IMG/VR virus record: IMGVR_UViG_3300042314_000066
Location: 1-20,099 of that record
Origin: a virus
DNA length: 20,099 bases
Strand: one strand, 5' to 3'
This document shows, in pieces, positions 1 to 6,106 of this stretch. Each line of letters begins with the position of its first letter. The stretch's first letter is position 1. The position numbers were made by a program, and so were the translations under genes. The notes beneath the pieces were generated by a model, which worked only from the letters and a program-made list of their open reading frames with translations, was not told the origin of the DNA and did not search any database.

Positions 1-102
1 ACGTGAAGGCATAGCGTCTGCCCCGATACCAACATGAGAAATCTTGCAACCGAAGCATCCCTCAACATCTAAACCTGGATGCGTTTCTTGATGTTTAACC
101 AC
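1..102 (-). CDS. Small CxxC phage protein, partial (C-terminus outside window)
   Basis: This is the N-terminal 34 codons of a gene that continues past the left edge. The frame starts at a GTG at 100-102, and a GGGGAG ribosome binding site sits about 7 nt upstream. The start overlaps the end of the preceding 99-aa gene by 8 nt, the tight packing seen across this block. The visible peptide has a His-Pro-Gly-Leu-Asp-Val stretch, then Cys-Phe-Gly-Cys and a Gly/Ala-rich tail, and reads like genuine protein rather than noise. I recall similar short proteins with an HPGLDV...GCxxCK pattern in actinobacteriophages, but I know no function. The CxxC pair could be half of a zinc site if the missing part has another. 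Calling it coding rests on the start signals and protein character, as only 102 nt are visible. Confidence 0.6.
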   Translation of the reverse strand, partial: MVKHQETHPGLDVEGCFGCKISHVGIGADAMPSR

Positions 103-394
103 TTATGTACTCCCCGTATCCTGCTGCGGTAAGCGATGCTACCTCAGTAGCGTCAACCTCAATGTCATGCCCACCGTAATATACTTTCGCAACGGTATCC
201 ATGTCTGATGGTTCGTTCTCTGTGTAGTTGCCGTTTGTTAACAGAAATACGTTTCTGCCTCTAGCACCTGGAGCATAGTGGGCTGCTAAACGGTTGGCGA
301 GGCGTTGCTCTTTGGATAGCACTAAACCTTTAGTGAAGTTTTCTGCGAGAGTGGGGCGCACAAAGTTGTCGGTGGGTGGACGAAAAATAGCCAT
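95..394 (-). CDS. 99-aa virion-associated protein, paralogue of the C-terminal domain of its neighbour
   Basis: The ATG overlaps the stop of the upstream 251-aa gene as ATGA, so the two are probably translationally coupled. The C-terminal ~70 residues align by eye with the C-terminus of the 251-aa protein. Both share the order ANRL, then a Tyr and a Gly-Arg-Arg-Asn segment, LTNG-x-YT, VAK-xx-YGG-x-D, EVA-x-LTAAG and a terminal Gly-x-x-Ile. The N-terminal ~30 residues are unlike that protein and lack its Gly-rich repeats. Function is unknown. Its place at the end of the fibre cluster suggests an exposed or fibre-associated virion protein made after domain duplication, which is inference. No signal peptide or membrane segment is visible. 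Confidence 0.85.
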   Translation of the reverse strand: MAIFRPPTDNFVRPTLAENFTKGLVLSKEQRLANRLAAHYAPGARGRNVFLLTNGNYTENEPSDMDTVAKVYYGGHDIEVDATEVASLTAAGYGEYISG

Positions 395-1149
395 CAGGTA
401 ATACTGTCTCCGAATCCTGCTGCGGTTAACTCTGCCACTTCTGCATCGTTCAGGAAGTAGTCCCTACCACCGTACCAAAGTTTTGCTACCTGACCAAGAT
501 CACGTTGATCCACAATCGTATATTCACCGTTCGTTAACTCGTACAGGTTTCTTGCTCGAACACCTGAACGGTTGTAACGGCCTAAACGGTTCGCTGCATC
601 GCCACCACCGAAGTATCCACCAGGATAGTTGTAGGTGTATGGCACACGGAAGATACGGGATTTCACCCAATCAGCTGTTTGTGTTCCTACGCCTGACCCT
701 GTAGCGGTATCGGTGATGAGGAGGCCACTTAACGTGGCTGATGTTCCTGCACCTGATCCTGTGGCGGTACGGATGTTGATAACAAGATCAACTGCTGTTC
801 CCACGCCGACACCTGAGCCTGTGGCGGTACGGATGGGGGTGCGGATGAATGTGACGCTTGAAGCCCCTGATCCGCTTCCCTGAGCCGTTCTAACGGGCGT
901 AATCTGCCCTGATGCTGTTTGGGTGCCTGTGCCTGAGCCTGTGGCGGCACGAACCCGTACACGAACACCTGTTGCGGTCTGTGTGCCCGTTCCTGAACCT
1001 GTTGCGGTACGGACTTTGATGTGGACACCTGTTGCGGTTTGGGTGCCTACACCTGAACCTGTTGCGGTTCTGGATATTGTTGCGGAAACTTGGTTGTATG
1101 TCGTCGTCGCGGACGAGTACAGGATGTCAGATTGGTTGTAGGTAGCCAT
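394..1149 (-). CDS. 251-aa repeat-rich putative fibre or decoration protein
   Basis: Residues 1-26 form a short N-terminal segment. Residues 27-166 are seven copies of a 20-residue unit with consensus RTATGSG-x-GTQTATG followed by alternating hydrophobic and basic residues. Residues ~175-251 are the domain shared with the next gene (LTNG-x-YT, YGG, LTAAG). The exact 20-residue period with a Gly-rich turn and alternating residues suggests a stacked beta structure, as in fibrous virion proteins; this is inference. The ATG lies 11 nt after the stop of the 66-aa gene, and an AGGGG element precedes it. The stop overlaps the next start as ATGA. The position downstream of the collagen-like gene supports a surface fibre or decoration role, but the receptor or partner cannot be told from the sequence. 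Confidence 0.85.
   Translation of the reverse strand: MATYNQSDILYSSATTTYNQVSATISRTATGSGVGTQTATGVHIKVRTATGSGTGTQTATGVRVRVRAATGSGTGTQTASGQITPVRTAQGSGSGASSVTFIRTPIRTATGSGVGVGTAVDLVINIRTATGSGAGTSATLSGLLITDTATGSGVGTQTADWVKSRIFRVPYTYNYPGGYFGGGDAANRLGRYNRSGVRARNLYELTNGEYTIVDQRDLGQVAKLWYGGRDYFLNDAEVAELTAAGFGDSIT
652..1071 (-). repeat. Seven in-frame 60-nt repeats encoding 20-residue units
   Basis: These are the seven tandem 60-nt units of the 251-aa gene (residues 27-166). Each begins with codons for Arg/Asp-Thr/Ala-Ala-Thr/Gln-Gly-Ser-Gly. The first three copies are the most alike, and the last four diverge in their second half. The strict 60-nt period means gain or loss of a unit would keep the frame. 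Confidence 0.9.
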
Positions 1150-1160
1150 CGGCTACGCCC

Positions 1161-1361
1161 CTAGATTTCTGTTTCTTCGACTAGTGGTTCGCTGTCGTAG
1201 ATTTCAAAAATGTTGGCTGGGTCTATGGATGCAGGGATAGGGAATTTTGTGTAATACAAAGCCATGTGGTTTTGTTCGTCAACCTCAACCCAATTGACCG
1301 AGTTTGTTTCTGGCGGTATTGCTTCATCAGCCAAAGGTGTTACAAGCAAAACGCGAATCAT
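1161..1361 (-). CDS. 66-aa hypothetical protein
   Basis: I do not recognise this protein. The ATG overlaps the stop of the collagen-like gene as ATGA, and the next gene begins 11 nt after its stop, so it is a coupled member of the fibre cluster. It opens with a hydrophobic MIRVLLVTPLADEA segment too short for a convincing membrane anchor, has a Trp-Val-Glu-Val centre, and ends with an acidic tail (EPLVEETEI). The mixed beta-prone and acidic make-up fits a small virion protein or fibre chaperone, but the sequence does not decide between them. Confidence 0.75.
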   Translation of the reverse strand: MIRVLLVTPLADEAIPPETNSVNWVEVDEQNHMALYYTKFPIPASIDPANIFEIYDSEPLVEETEI

Positions 1362-2281
1362 CAGGATACCTTCTCAATAAAATAGCCTTCAATGGTTGTT
1401 GTTAGCGATGCTGATGCTGAACCCATTTCTACCGAAATAACAACATTTTTTGCAGTAGCAAAATCTTCTGTAGATGCCGAATAACCGACATAGGTGGTGT
1501 TCGCAGTAATTCTTCCCATAGATTGCGAGACTGCTTGACTTCCCAAAAAGAACGCTGAGTTCTCTTGCGATGTGGTGCTCGCAAAAAATATGTCCCATGA
1601 GTAACGCCACTTGTAAGAGTTGGCATTTGTGCCATAACTAATTTGTGTTGCAGGCATACTAAAAACAGTTGTCGCACCAATCTTGCCCCTGAAATGAATA
1701 TTCTGTGAGGAACCCACATTATTCAACAAAGTTCCAAACGCTGTAACGCGATACAACTGGTTTGCCGCCACACCGCTCAAAGAATAACTAAACAGGTCCG
1801 ACTCGGCTGTGGTGTTGCTGATAGTTACTGGAGTAAAATCTGAGGTCTGTCTAGTCGTTCCCGAAGCACCCGTAGCACCCGTTGCGCCTGTGGCACCAGT
1901 TGCACCTGTAGCACCCGTTGCGCCAGTTGCTCCCTGTGGGCCTGTCGCACCCGCAGCCCACTTCACACCCAAAGTCTCAGCCGAATCAACCGTCAACACA
2001 TGACCATTCGTGCCACCAACAGGCAAACGCCCAACCGTGTCAGCAGCCGAAGCAACAATCAAATCACCCTTAGCATCAACCAAAGTCTTATCAATCTTCT
2101 GTGCAACCTTGTAATCAAGGCTCGTAACCACAGCAGAAGAATCAACACCAACCTTCGCCTGCAACGCCTCAATCGCATCATTAGAATCCGCGTGCTGACC
2201 AGCATGATCCGGTGAAGCAAGAGTGTCCGAACCAGTCGGATTAGTCAACGCATCAAGCGAAGAAGGAAAGTTCGTTGCCAC
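1361..2281 (-). CDS. Collagen-like phage fibre protein
   Basis: The 306-aa protein has three parts. Residues 1-~108 are an N-terminal module with FPSSLDALTNPTGSDTL, a SPDHAGQHADSNDAIEALQAK helix and an AKGDLIVASA...LPVGGTNGHVLTVDS segment, which I recognise as the common attachment part of actinophage fibre or appendage proteins. Residues 111-137 are nine Gly-x-y triplets, mostly Gly-Ala-Thr, forming a collagen-like stalk. Residues ~140-306 are a Ser/Thr-rich, beta-prone C-terminal domain likely to be the trimeric head. The start is GTG, with AGGAAGG 9 nt upstream, enclosed in a small hairpin shared with the stop of the preceding gene. It probably trimerises and may bind the host or decorate the particle; the specific receptor is unknown. 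Confidence 0.85.
   Translation of the reverse strand: MATNFPSSLDALTNPTGSDTLASPDHAGQHADSNDAIEALQAKVGVDSSAVVTSLDYKVAQKIDKTLVDAKGDLIVASAADTVGRLPVGGTNGHVLTVDSAETLGVKWAAGATGPQGATGATGATGATGATGATGATGASGTTRQTSDFTPVTISNTTAESDLFSYSLSGVAANQLYRVTAFGTLLNNVGSSQNIHFRGKIGATTVFSMPATQISYGTNANSYKWRYSWDIFFASTTSQENSAFFLGSQAVSQSMGRITANTTYVGYSASTEDFATAKNVVISVEMGSASASLTTTIEGYFIEKVS
1871..1951 (-). repeat. Collagen-like Gly-Ala-Thr codon repeat
   Basis: Nine consecutive Gly-x-y triplets (residues 111-137 of the fibre) are encoded by near-identical 9-nt units. Six adjacent units encode Gly-Ala-Thr and differ mainly at third positions. Length change by slippage would stay in frame and alter stalk length. Confidence 0.85.
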
Positions 2282-2299
2282 TAGGGGCTACCTTCCTAG
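2281..2299 (-). promoter_or_regulatory. Hairpin over the stop, ribosome binding site and GTG start at the fibre junction
   Basis: The arms CTAGG and CCTAG (2281-2285 and 2295-2299) form a perfect 5-bp stem around a 9-nt loop. On the minus strand the stem contains the TAG stop of the 122-aa gene, the loop side carries the AGGAAGG ribosome binding site, and the last base is the first G of the fibre GTG. A ribosome finishing the upstream gene would open it, which suggests translational coupling. The function is inferred. Confidence 0.4.
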
Positions 2300-2664
2300 T
2301 CGAGCGACAAAGTGAGAGAAGTGATTTGGAACGTGTCACCAGCAGTCACCGCAGCCGATGAAGAAAGCGCACCAGTCCACAAACAGTTACCCGCAGTAGA
2401 CGCATCCCACAACGACCAATGGCTATAAGTCTCGGTAGTAGAAACGTTCGTCCACTCCAAAGTCGCAGAAGTCGCAATAGCACCAGACGAAGCAGTAGCC
2501 CAAGCAGCCACCTTACGAGTAGCCTCAGTCGCCGCATTGGATGTGCCATCCTCACCAGCATCACCAGTATGCAACTTCACATAAACGTTTGAAGGAATCG
2601 TCCACGCAGTCTTACCTGTGGTGTGTTCCAAAATCTTTAGTTCGGCATAATTAGAAATTGACAT
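2296..2664 (-). CDS. Minor virion protein (122 aa)
   Basis: The start is ATG with a GAAAGG ribosome binding site 5 nt upstream. The sequence carries SNYAELKILEH at the N-terminus, KLHTGDAGEDGT near residues 30-40, and ETYSHWSLWDASTAGNCLWTGAL followed by a Thr/Ser-rich beta C-terminus. I recognise this arrangement from a widespread family of ~120-aa phage proteins often labelled minor tail or fibre protein; the biochemical role is not established. The gene is the first after the capsid terminator and has its own extended -10 promoter. It is followed 14 nt later by the collagen-like fibre gene, so it may help attach the fibre. Confidence 0.85.
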   Translation of the reverse strand: MSISNYAELKILEHTTGKTAWTIPSNVYVKLHTGDAGEDGTSNAATEATRKVAAWATASSGAIATSATLEWTNVSTTETYSHWSLWDASTAGNCLWTGALSSSAAVTAGDTFQITSLTLSLD

Positions 2665-2684
2665 ACAAACCTTTCGTCAAAAAG

Positions 2685-2693
2685 ACTATACCA
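2685..2693 (-). promoter_or_regulatory. Extended -10 promoter for the fibre gene cluster
   Basis: On the minus strand the sequence TGG-TATAGT matches an extended -10 element (TGN plus five of six bases of TATAAT). It lies just past the capsid terminator and ~20 nt before the 122-aa start. No good -35 is visible, which extended -10 promoters can tolerate. Confidence 0.5.
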
Positions 2694-2698
2694 AATAC

Positions 2699-2738
2699 AA
2701 AAGTGGGGTGGTCAGGCGAGGGGACCCAACCACCCCAC
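2699..2738 (-). terminator. Intrinsic terminator after the major capsid gene
   Basis: On the minus strand a perfect 10-bp GC-rich stem (arms GTGGGGTGGT and ACCACCCCAC at 2729-2738 and 2703-2712) encloses a 16-nt loop and is followed by TTTTG. It starts 24 nt after the capsid stop codon. This is a classic factor-independent terminator and closes the scaffold-capsid transcript. Confidence 0.85.
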
Positions 2739-2762
2739 AAATGTGAGGTACTAACCGCTTAG

Positions 2763-3728
2763 TTAAGCGTTTGTACCAATGCTGGATGACGACTCAACAC
2801 GACGCAACGATGCTTCGCGGAAGCGGCCATAGCCACCGAGCCAGTACCAACCAATTGGATTGAAACGCATGAGCGAGTCAACAACAGGTCCACGAACAAC
2901 CTTCGGAACCATGCCGTTACCGTCAACCTGGCTGTAAGCCTTAGCCAACGCCTGACGACCCATGATGTGTGTGCAATACACGTCAATCGTTCCAGTCGAG
3001 GCGGTTCCGTTTGATGCGTCAGCGAACACCTTGGCGCGAGGGGTTTCAATGAATCGTACTGATTCAAAGGTTCCGATCTCACCGTTGTAGATGTTCATGG
3101 TGTCCACGTTCACATGAGGTGCGTTCCATGATGCGTTGCCGGTTTCACGACGAAGGTCGTATGACACGTCAGGATGGATGTAACCCATGTAGTAACCATT
3201 GAAGGTTGCAACGTTTGCAGCACGCAAAGCAGCAGTCTGCTTACGGATGTCGTTGGCTTCAATGATGTCCTCAGCAGCAACCGAAGTACGGCCTGTTGGG
3301 TCAGTTGATCCACCGCCACCGTAGGCAACGTTGGTTCCGCCAGCAAGAACGTCGCGAACAACCTTGTCGATTGAGTCACCAGCGTTGTAACCGATAAGGT
3401 TCGCTGCTGCTGCATCAACGTCCAAGAACGAAGTTCCACGGAGTTTTGCGGTGGTGTTGATTGTGTTGCCATACTCAGCAAGCGTTACAGTCACTTGGCT
3501 GTCCGACATAGCCACAGGGGTGATGTCAGTTGTTTCAGCAAGTGTGCTGGTTGCTTCTGCAAGGTCTGCGAAGATCGTGAAGATCACCGAAGAACCAGGC
3601 ATTGACTGGTTGGTTGGTTGTACGTCTGCTGCCTGATCGAACAAGAGTTCTGAACGCAAAGCAAAATATGCTAAACGGTCGTATGCTGCCTGATCGGTTG
3701 ACAACGATGATGCCTGTGTTAAGGCCAT
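2763..3728 (-). CDS. Major capsid protein, N4-gp56 family
   Basis: The 321-aa protein forms the icosahedral shell. It shows family hallmarks: an early LAYFALRSELLFDQAAD helix, the SSVIFTIFADL strand, DSQVTVTLAEYGNT (residues ~75-90), a GYNAGDSIDKVVRDVLAGGTNVAY segment, GYYMGYIHPDVSYDLRRE, and IYNGEIGTFESVRFIETPRA. These are typical of the N4-gp56 group of HK97-fold capsid proteins. I chose the ATG at 3728 because AAAGGA lies 9 nt upstream; a TTG nine codons earlier lacks such a site and lies inside a hairpin. The gene follows the scaffold by 52 nt and is followed by a strong terminator, as expected for the most highly expressed virion gene. Confidence 0.95.
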   Translation of the reverse strand: MALTQASSLSTDQAAYDRLAYFALRSELLFDQAADVQPTNQSMPGSSVIFTIFADLAEATSTLAETTDITPVAMSDSQVTVTLAEYGNTINTTAKLRGTSFLDVDAAAANLIGYNAGDSIDKVVRDVLAGGTNVAYGGGGSTDPTGRTSVAAEDIIEANDIRKQTAALRAANVATFNGYYMGYIHPDVSYDLRRETGNASWNAPHVNVDTMNIYNGEIGTFESVRFIETPRAKVFADASNGTASTGTIDVYCTHIMGRQALAKAYSQVDGNGMVPKVVRGPVVDSLMRFNPIGWYWLGGYGRFREASLRRVESSSSIGTNA

Positions 3729-3737
3729 GATGTTTTC

Positions 3738-3757
3738 CTTTAGGGGTAGCCCCAAAG
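3738..3757 (-). promoter_or_regulatory. Hairpin overlapping the capsid ribosome binding site
   Basis: On the minus strand CTTTGGGG pairs with CCCC and AAAG around a CTA loop, giving an 8-bp stem with one bulged T. The closing AAAG is the first half of the AAAGGA ribosome binding site of the capsid gene. It may limit initiation or protect a processed 5' end; both are inference. Confidence 0.45.
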
Positions 3758-3780
3758 AATGTGAATCCTATGGGGAGTGA

Positions 3781-4236
3781 TTAGTATTTTTCTGCTTCGG
3801 CTCGCGCCTGGGCCAGCAACTGCATCACTTCGTCCGTGGATTTTGCATTAGCAATACGTTCAGCGTAATCGACAGGAGGTTCGCTTGTCTGCCCAGCTCG
3901 CGCTGCCTGTGCCACCCGATTCCATGACTGCTGTTCAGCAACCACTTCCTTGTTCTGACTAGGTATGAGACTTGCTTCTTCTGCCGCTTGTCGAATCGCC
4001 TCCAGTGTTAAATCACCGTCGTAGCCTTTAACGAAATACTTGTACTTCGGATCGTTCGGGTCGACGCCCGCTTTCACGAAGTTAAGTTCTCGTCGGGCCG
4101 ACTCTGCTTCCGCTGCCTGCTCACGTAAAGCCTTATTTTCGGCTTCAAGTTTCCGCAAGTGCGCTCGCACGGGGTCCTTCGATTGCTGCTGGTCTTGAAC
4201 TGCATCATCCTCAAACTCGTAGTTTGCATCTGACAT
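3781..4236 (-). CDS. Capsid assembly scaffold protein
   Basis: The 151-aa protein is recognised from its place directly before the major capsid gene and its make-up. It has an acidic N-terminus (YEFEDDAVQDQQQ), a charged coiled coil around residues 20-50 (LRKLEAENKALREQAAEAES), a conserved-looking GVDPNDPKYKYFVKGYDGDLTLEAIRQAA segment, and a helical C-terminus. Scaffolds bind capsid subunits during procapsid assembly and are then lost. I chose the ATG at 4236 because AAGGAG lies 6-7 nt upstream; a TTG 30 codons earlier would add a Cys/Arg-rich stretch without a ribosome binding site. It is the first gene behind the 4351-4383 promoter. Confidence 0.9.
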   Translation of the reverse strand: MSDANYEFEDDAVQDQQQSKDPVRAHLRKLEAENKALREQAAEAESARRELNFVKAGVDPNDPKYKYFVKGYDGDLTLEAIRQAAEEASLIPSQNKEVVAEQQSWNRVAQAARAGQTSEPPVDYAERIANAKSTDEVMQLLAQARAEAEKY

Positions 4237-4350
4237 GACCCACTCCTTCTGCCCACATTCGGCTGGAGGTTCCCGAATGGCTGCAAGTCTCACCCCTTTT
4301 GCACATTGAAATCGGGGGCTTTCCAATGGTGTCCGTTACCGAACAGTCCT

Positions 4351-4383
4351 AGTATACACACACTTCACTTGACAGTGTCAAGT
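4351..4383 (-). promoter_or_regulatory. Capsid-operon promoter overlapping a palindromic operator
   Basis: On the minus strand a perfect TTGACA (4376-4381) and TATACT (4351-4356) are 19 nt apart, slightly long for the housekeeping sigma factor. The -35 lies in a perfect inverted repeat, ACTTGACA and TGTCAAGT around one base (4367-4383), a shape suited to a dimeric regulator. The predicted transcript has a ~105-nt leader, then scaffold, capsid and the terminator at 2699-2738. The lone ~150-nt gap within the dense virion block supports a promoter here. Confidence 0.65.
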
Positions 4384-4386
4384 ATG

Positions 4387-6105
4387 CTATTGCGCTTTAC
4401 CTACCGAAGTGGAAATGGAGCCTGATGTTTCACCTGTTGTCCGAGCAAATGACCCACCACCAGCGAACTCGGCTGTACGCATACGACGTTTACGCTCCAA
4501 CTCTTGTTGCGCGGCGACATCAATCCCGAACGCAGCACCAGCCAACTGTTCATCCGATAGTGCTGTTTCACCCGCGAAAGTCTGTTTTAGTTCGCCTAAC
4601 CCGCCGACTTCAGCGAAGCCTGCGCGAGCCTGCTGTTCAGTAATACCACGTCGAGCCAGGTCCTCAGCGAACTGACCAGTCAACTGCATCCCACCCTGCT
4701 CTAAGCCACGGGCAGCGATATTGGCAGCTTGCGCCTGTCGGGTGAGTAGTGGGGCTGTGCGTTGTGGGTCAAGGAAGTATGCCGCTAACTGCCCTTCGGA
4801 AACCCCGTACAGGTTCCTCATCTGTTCCTTAACGGCTGGATCAGCGTCAGCGACAGCACGATAACCCTGCTGGACACGTTCGTTCAGTTCAGAGTTTGAA
4901 ACGTCCCCCTCAATGAACGATTTGAAATCATCTGGCTGGTCATAGAAGTTTGCTGGCAAACCGTTGGACTGCAAAGTTTGACGGAACTGGTTTTCTAAAC
5001 CGATGTATTCGGCAGGACTCAGTTCGGACAAACCAGCCCTCAGTCGAGCAGCGTTGCCAGCAAAACGCCTTTGATATGCAGGCTGTTCACGAATAGCAAA
5101 AATGATTGCGTCAGGGTTGTTGATGTTAACGGTTTCTCTAGCAATAAGATCGTAAACATATTCAGTTAACTCACCCAAACCATAGGTGTTCAGAACCGCA
5201 GCCATTGTGCTACGAGCGTCCCTACCTCTACGGACACGATCAGCTTCCTCGCGAGCAGCTTCACGTTCGTTGGCTAAACGTGTTTGCCTTTCCTCTGGTG
5301 TTTCCCCACCGTCATCCTGACCGTCAGCACCAGTCGCACCAGTCGCACCTCCGGTGGTTGGACCACCACCAGCAGGACCACCACCAGCAGGACCACCACC
5401 AGCAGGACCACCACCAGCCCCGATAGGGCTAATGTTTTCTGCCTCACCAACATAACCAGGAAATAAACCTCTTGCAAGTTCTTCAGGTCGAACATTGGGT
5501 GGTGTTGTAGATGCGCCCTGTTGTGCTGGTGGTTGCTCAACGGAAACAGGCGCAGGTGCTTCTTGCGGCGTTACGGGTTGAGGGGTTGGACCAACAGAAG
5601 TGAAACCAGGAGTAGAGGTTTCTTCGGTGAATAAACCTCTTGCGAGTTCTTCAGGTCGAACATTCTGCGGAGTTGTAATAGTTCGTGCGGCTGTGGTAGG
5701 TGCGGCGGGTGCGCCGAGTCCAGCAGGAAGAAGTGCAGCAGGAACTTCGGCTGGTCCAATCGCCTGCAAAACTGCTGGTTCAGCACGTTGCACAACAGTG
5801 GTGATTTGTGCTCGACCTTCTGTTGTTTTAGCAAGTTCATCAAACTTTTTTTCTAAAGCAACAGTATTGACTGGTTTACCAGCAGCCGTTAGTTCTGCTG
5901 CACGTTGCTCAACGAATACTTCTTTGCGTTCAGCCTTTGTTAGCGGTGCAACAGAAGCAGCAACAGCAGGTGCAGATGCGGGGGCAGGAGTAATGACAGC
6001 AGCAGAGGCAGTAGCAGCCTCAGCAGCAATAACCTGTGCATCAGCCAAAGAAACACCCTGACTAACTAAAGCCTGTGCTAAACGTTCTTCGTTAATTTGT
6101 GGCAT
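4387..6105 (-). CDS. 572-aa virion protein with Pro/Gly-rich linker (putative internal or ejection protein)
   Basis: An Ala-rich helical N-terminus (~1-130, with a KAERKEVFVEQRAAELTAAGK segment) is followed by a Pro-rich region holding two copies of NVRPEELARGLF (residues 148-159 and 204-215). Next come a Gly-Gly-Gly-Pro-Ala repeat and a short Gly-Ala-Thr run (~230-262), then a charged coiled coil (TPEERQTRLANEREAAREEADRVRRG) and a long helical C-terminal domain (~305-572). The C-terminus, with SPAEYIGLENQFRQ, FYDQPDDFKSFI, YFLDPQRTAPLL and ERKRRMRTAEFAGGG, resembles an actinophage protein family I know only as hypothetical. The ATG at 6105 is preferred: GAAAGG lies 9 nt upstream and it begins 1 nt after the previous stop. 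A TTG six codons earlier is the alternative. Lying between portal and scaffold, it is likely a virion component. Confidence 0.85.
   Translation of the reverse strand: MPQINEERLAQALVSQGVSLADAQVIAAEAATASAAVITPAPASAPAVAASVAPLTKAERKEVFVEQRAAELTAAGKPVNTVALEKKFDELAKTTEGRAQITTVVQRAEPAVLQAIGPAEVPAALLPAGLGAPAAPTTAARTITTPQNVRPEELARGLFTEETSTPGFTSVGPTPQPVTPQEAPAPVSVEQPPAQQGASTTPPNVRPEELARGLFPGYVGEAENISPIGAGGGPAGGGPAGGGPAGGGPTTGGATGATGADGQDDGGETPEERQTRLANEREAAREEADRVRRGRDARSTMAAVLNTYGLGELTEYVYDLIARETVNINNPDAIIFAIREQPAYQRRFAGNAARLRAGLSELSPAEYIGLENQFRQTLQSNGLPANFYDQPDDFKSFIEGDVSNSELNERVQQGYRAVADADPAVKEQMRNLYGVSEGQLAAYFLDPQRTAPLLTRQAQAANIAARGLEQGGMQLTGQFAEDLARRGITEQQARAGFAEVGGLGELKQTFAGETALSDEQLAGAAFGIDVAAQQELERKRRMRTAEFAGGGSFARTTGETSGSISTSVGKAQ
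5360..5419. repeat. Four-copy 15-nt tandem repeat
   Basis: The unit GGACCACCACCAGCA (plus strand) occurs three times perfectly and a fourth time with its last base changed. On the minus strand it encodes the Ala-Gly-Gly-Gly-Pro repeat of the 572-aa protein. The perfect identity at DNA level suggests recent expansion by slippage, in frame. Confidence 0.9.
5462..5496 (-). repeat. 35-nt repeat, downstream copy (motif NVRPEELARGLF)
   Basis: This 35-nt segment differs at one base from 5630-5664, 168 nt (56 codons) away and in the same frame. It encodes the second NVRPEELARGLF motif of the 572-aa protein. Confidence 0.9.
5630..5664 (-). repeat. 35-nt repeat, upstream copy (motif NVRPEELARGLF)
   Basis: This is the partner of 5462-5496 with one mismatch. 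It encodes the first NVRPEELARGLF motif. The residues between the two copies are a variable Pro/Thr/Gln-rich linker. Confidence 0.9.
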
Positions 6106-6106
6106 A

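Noticed and set aside
3738-3757. Terminator between scaffold and capsid genes
   Set aside because: The hairpin is not followed by a T run on the minus strand and would cut off the capsid gene from its promoter.
5600-6061. 153-codon plus-strand ORF opposite the 572-aa gene
   Set aside because: It is a complement-strand shadow of an Ala/Pro-rich gene, with no ribosome binding site and low-complexity composition.
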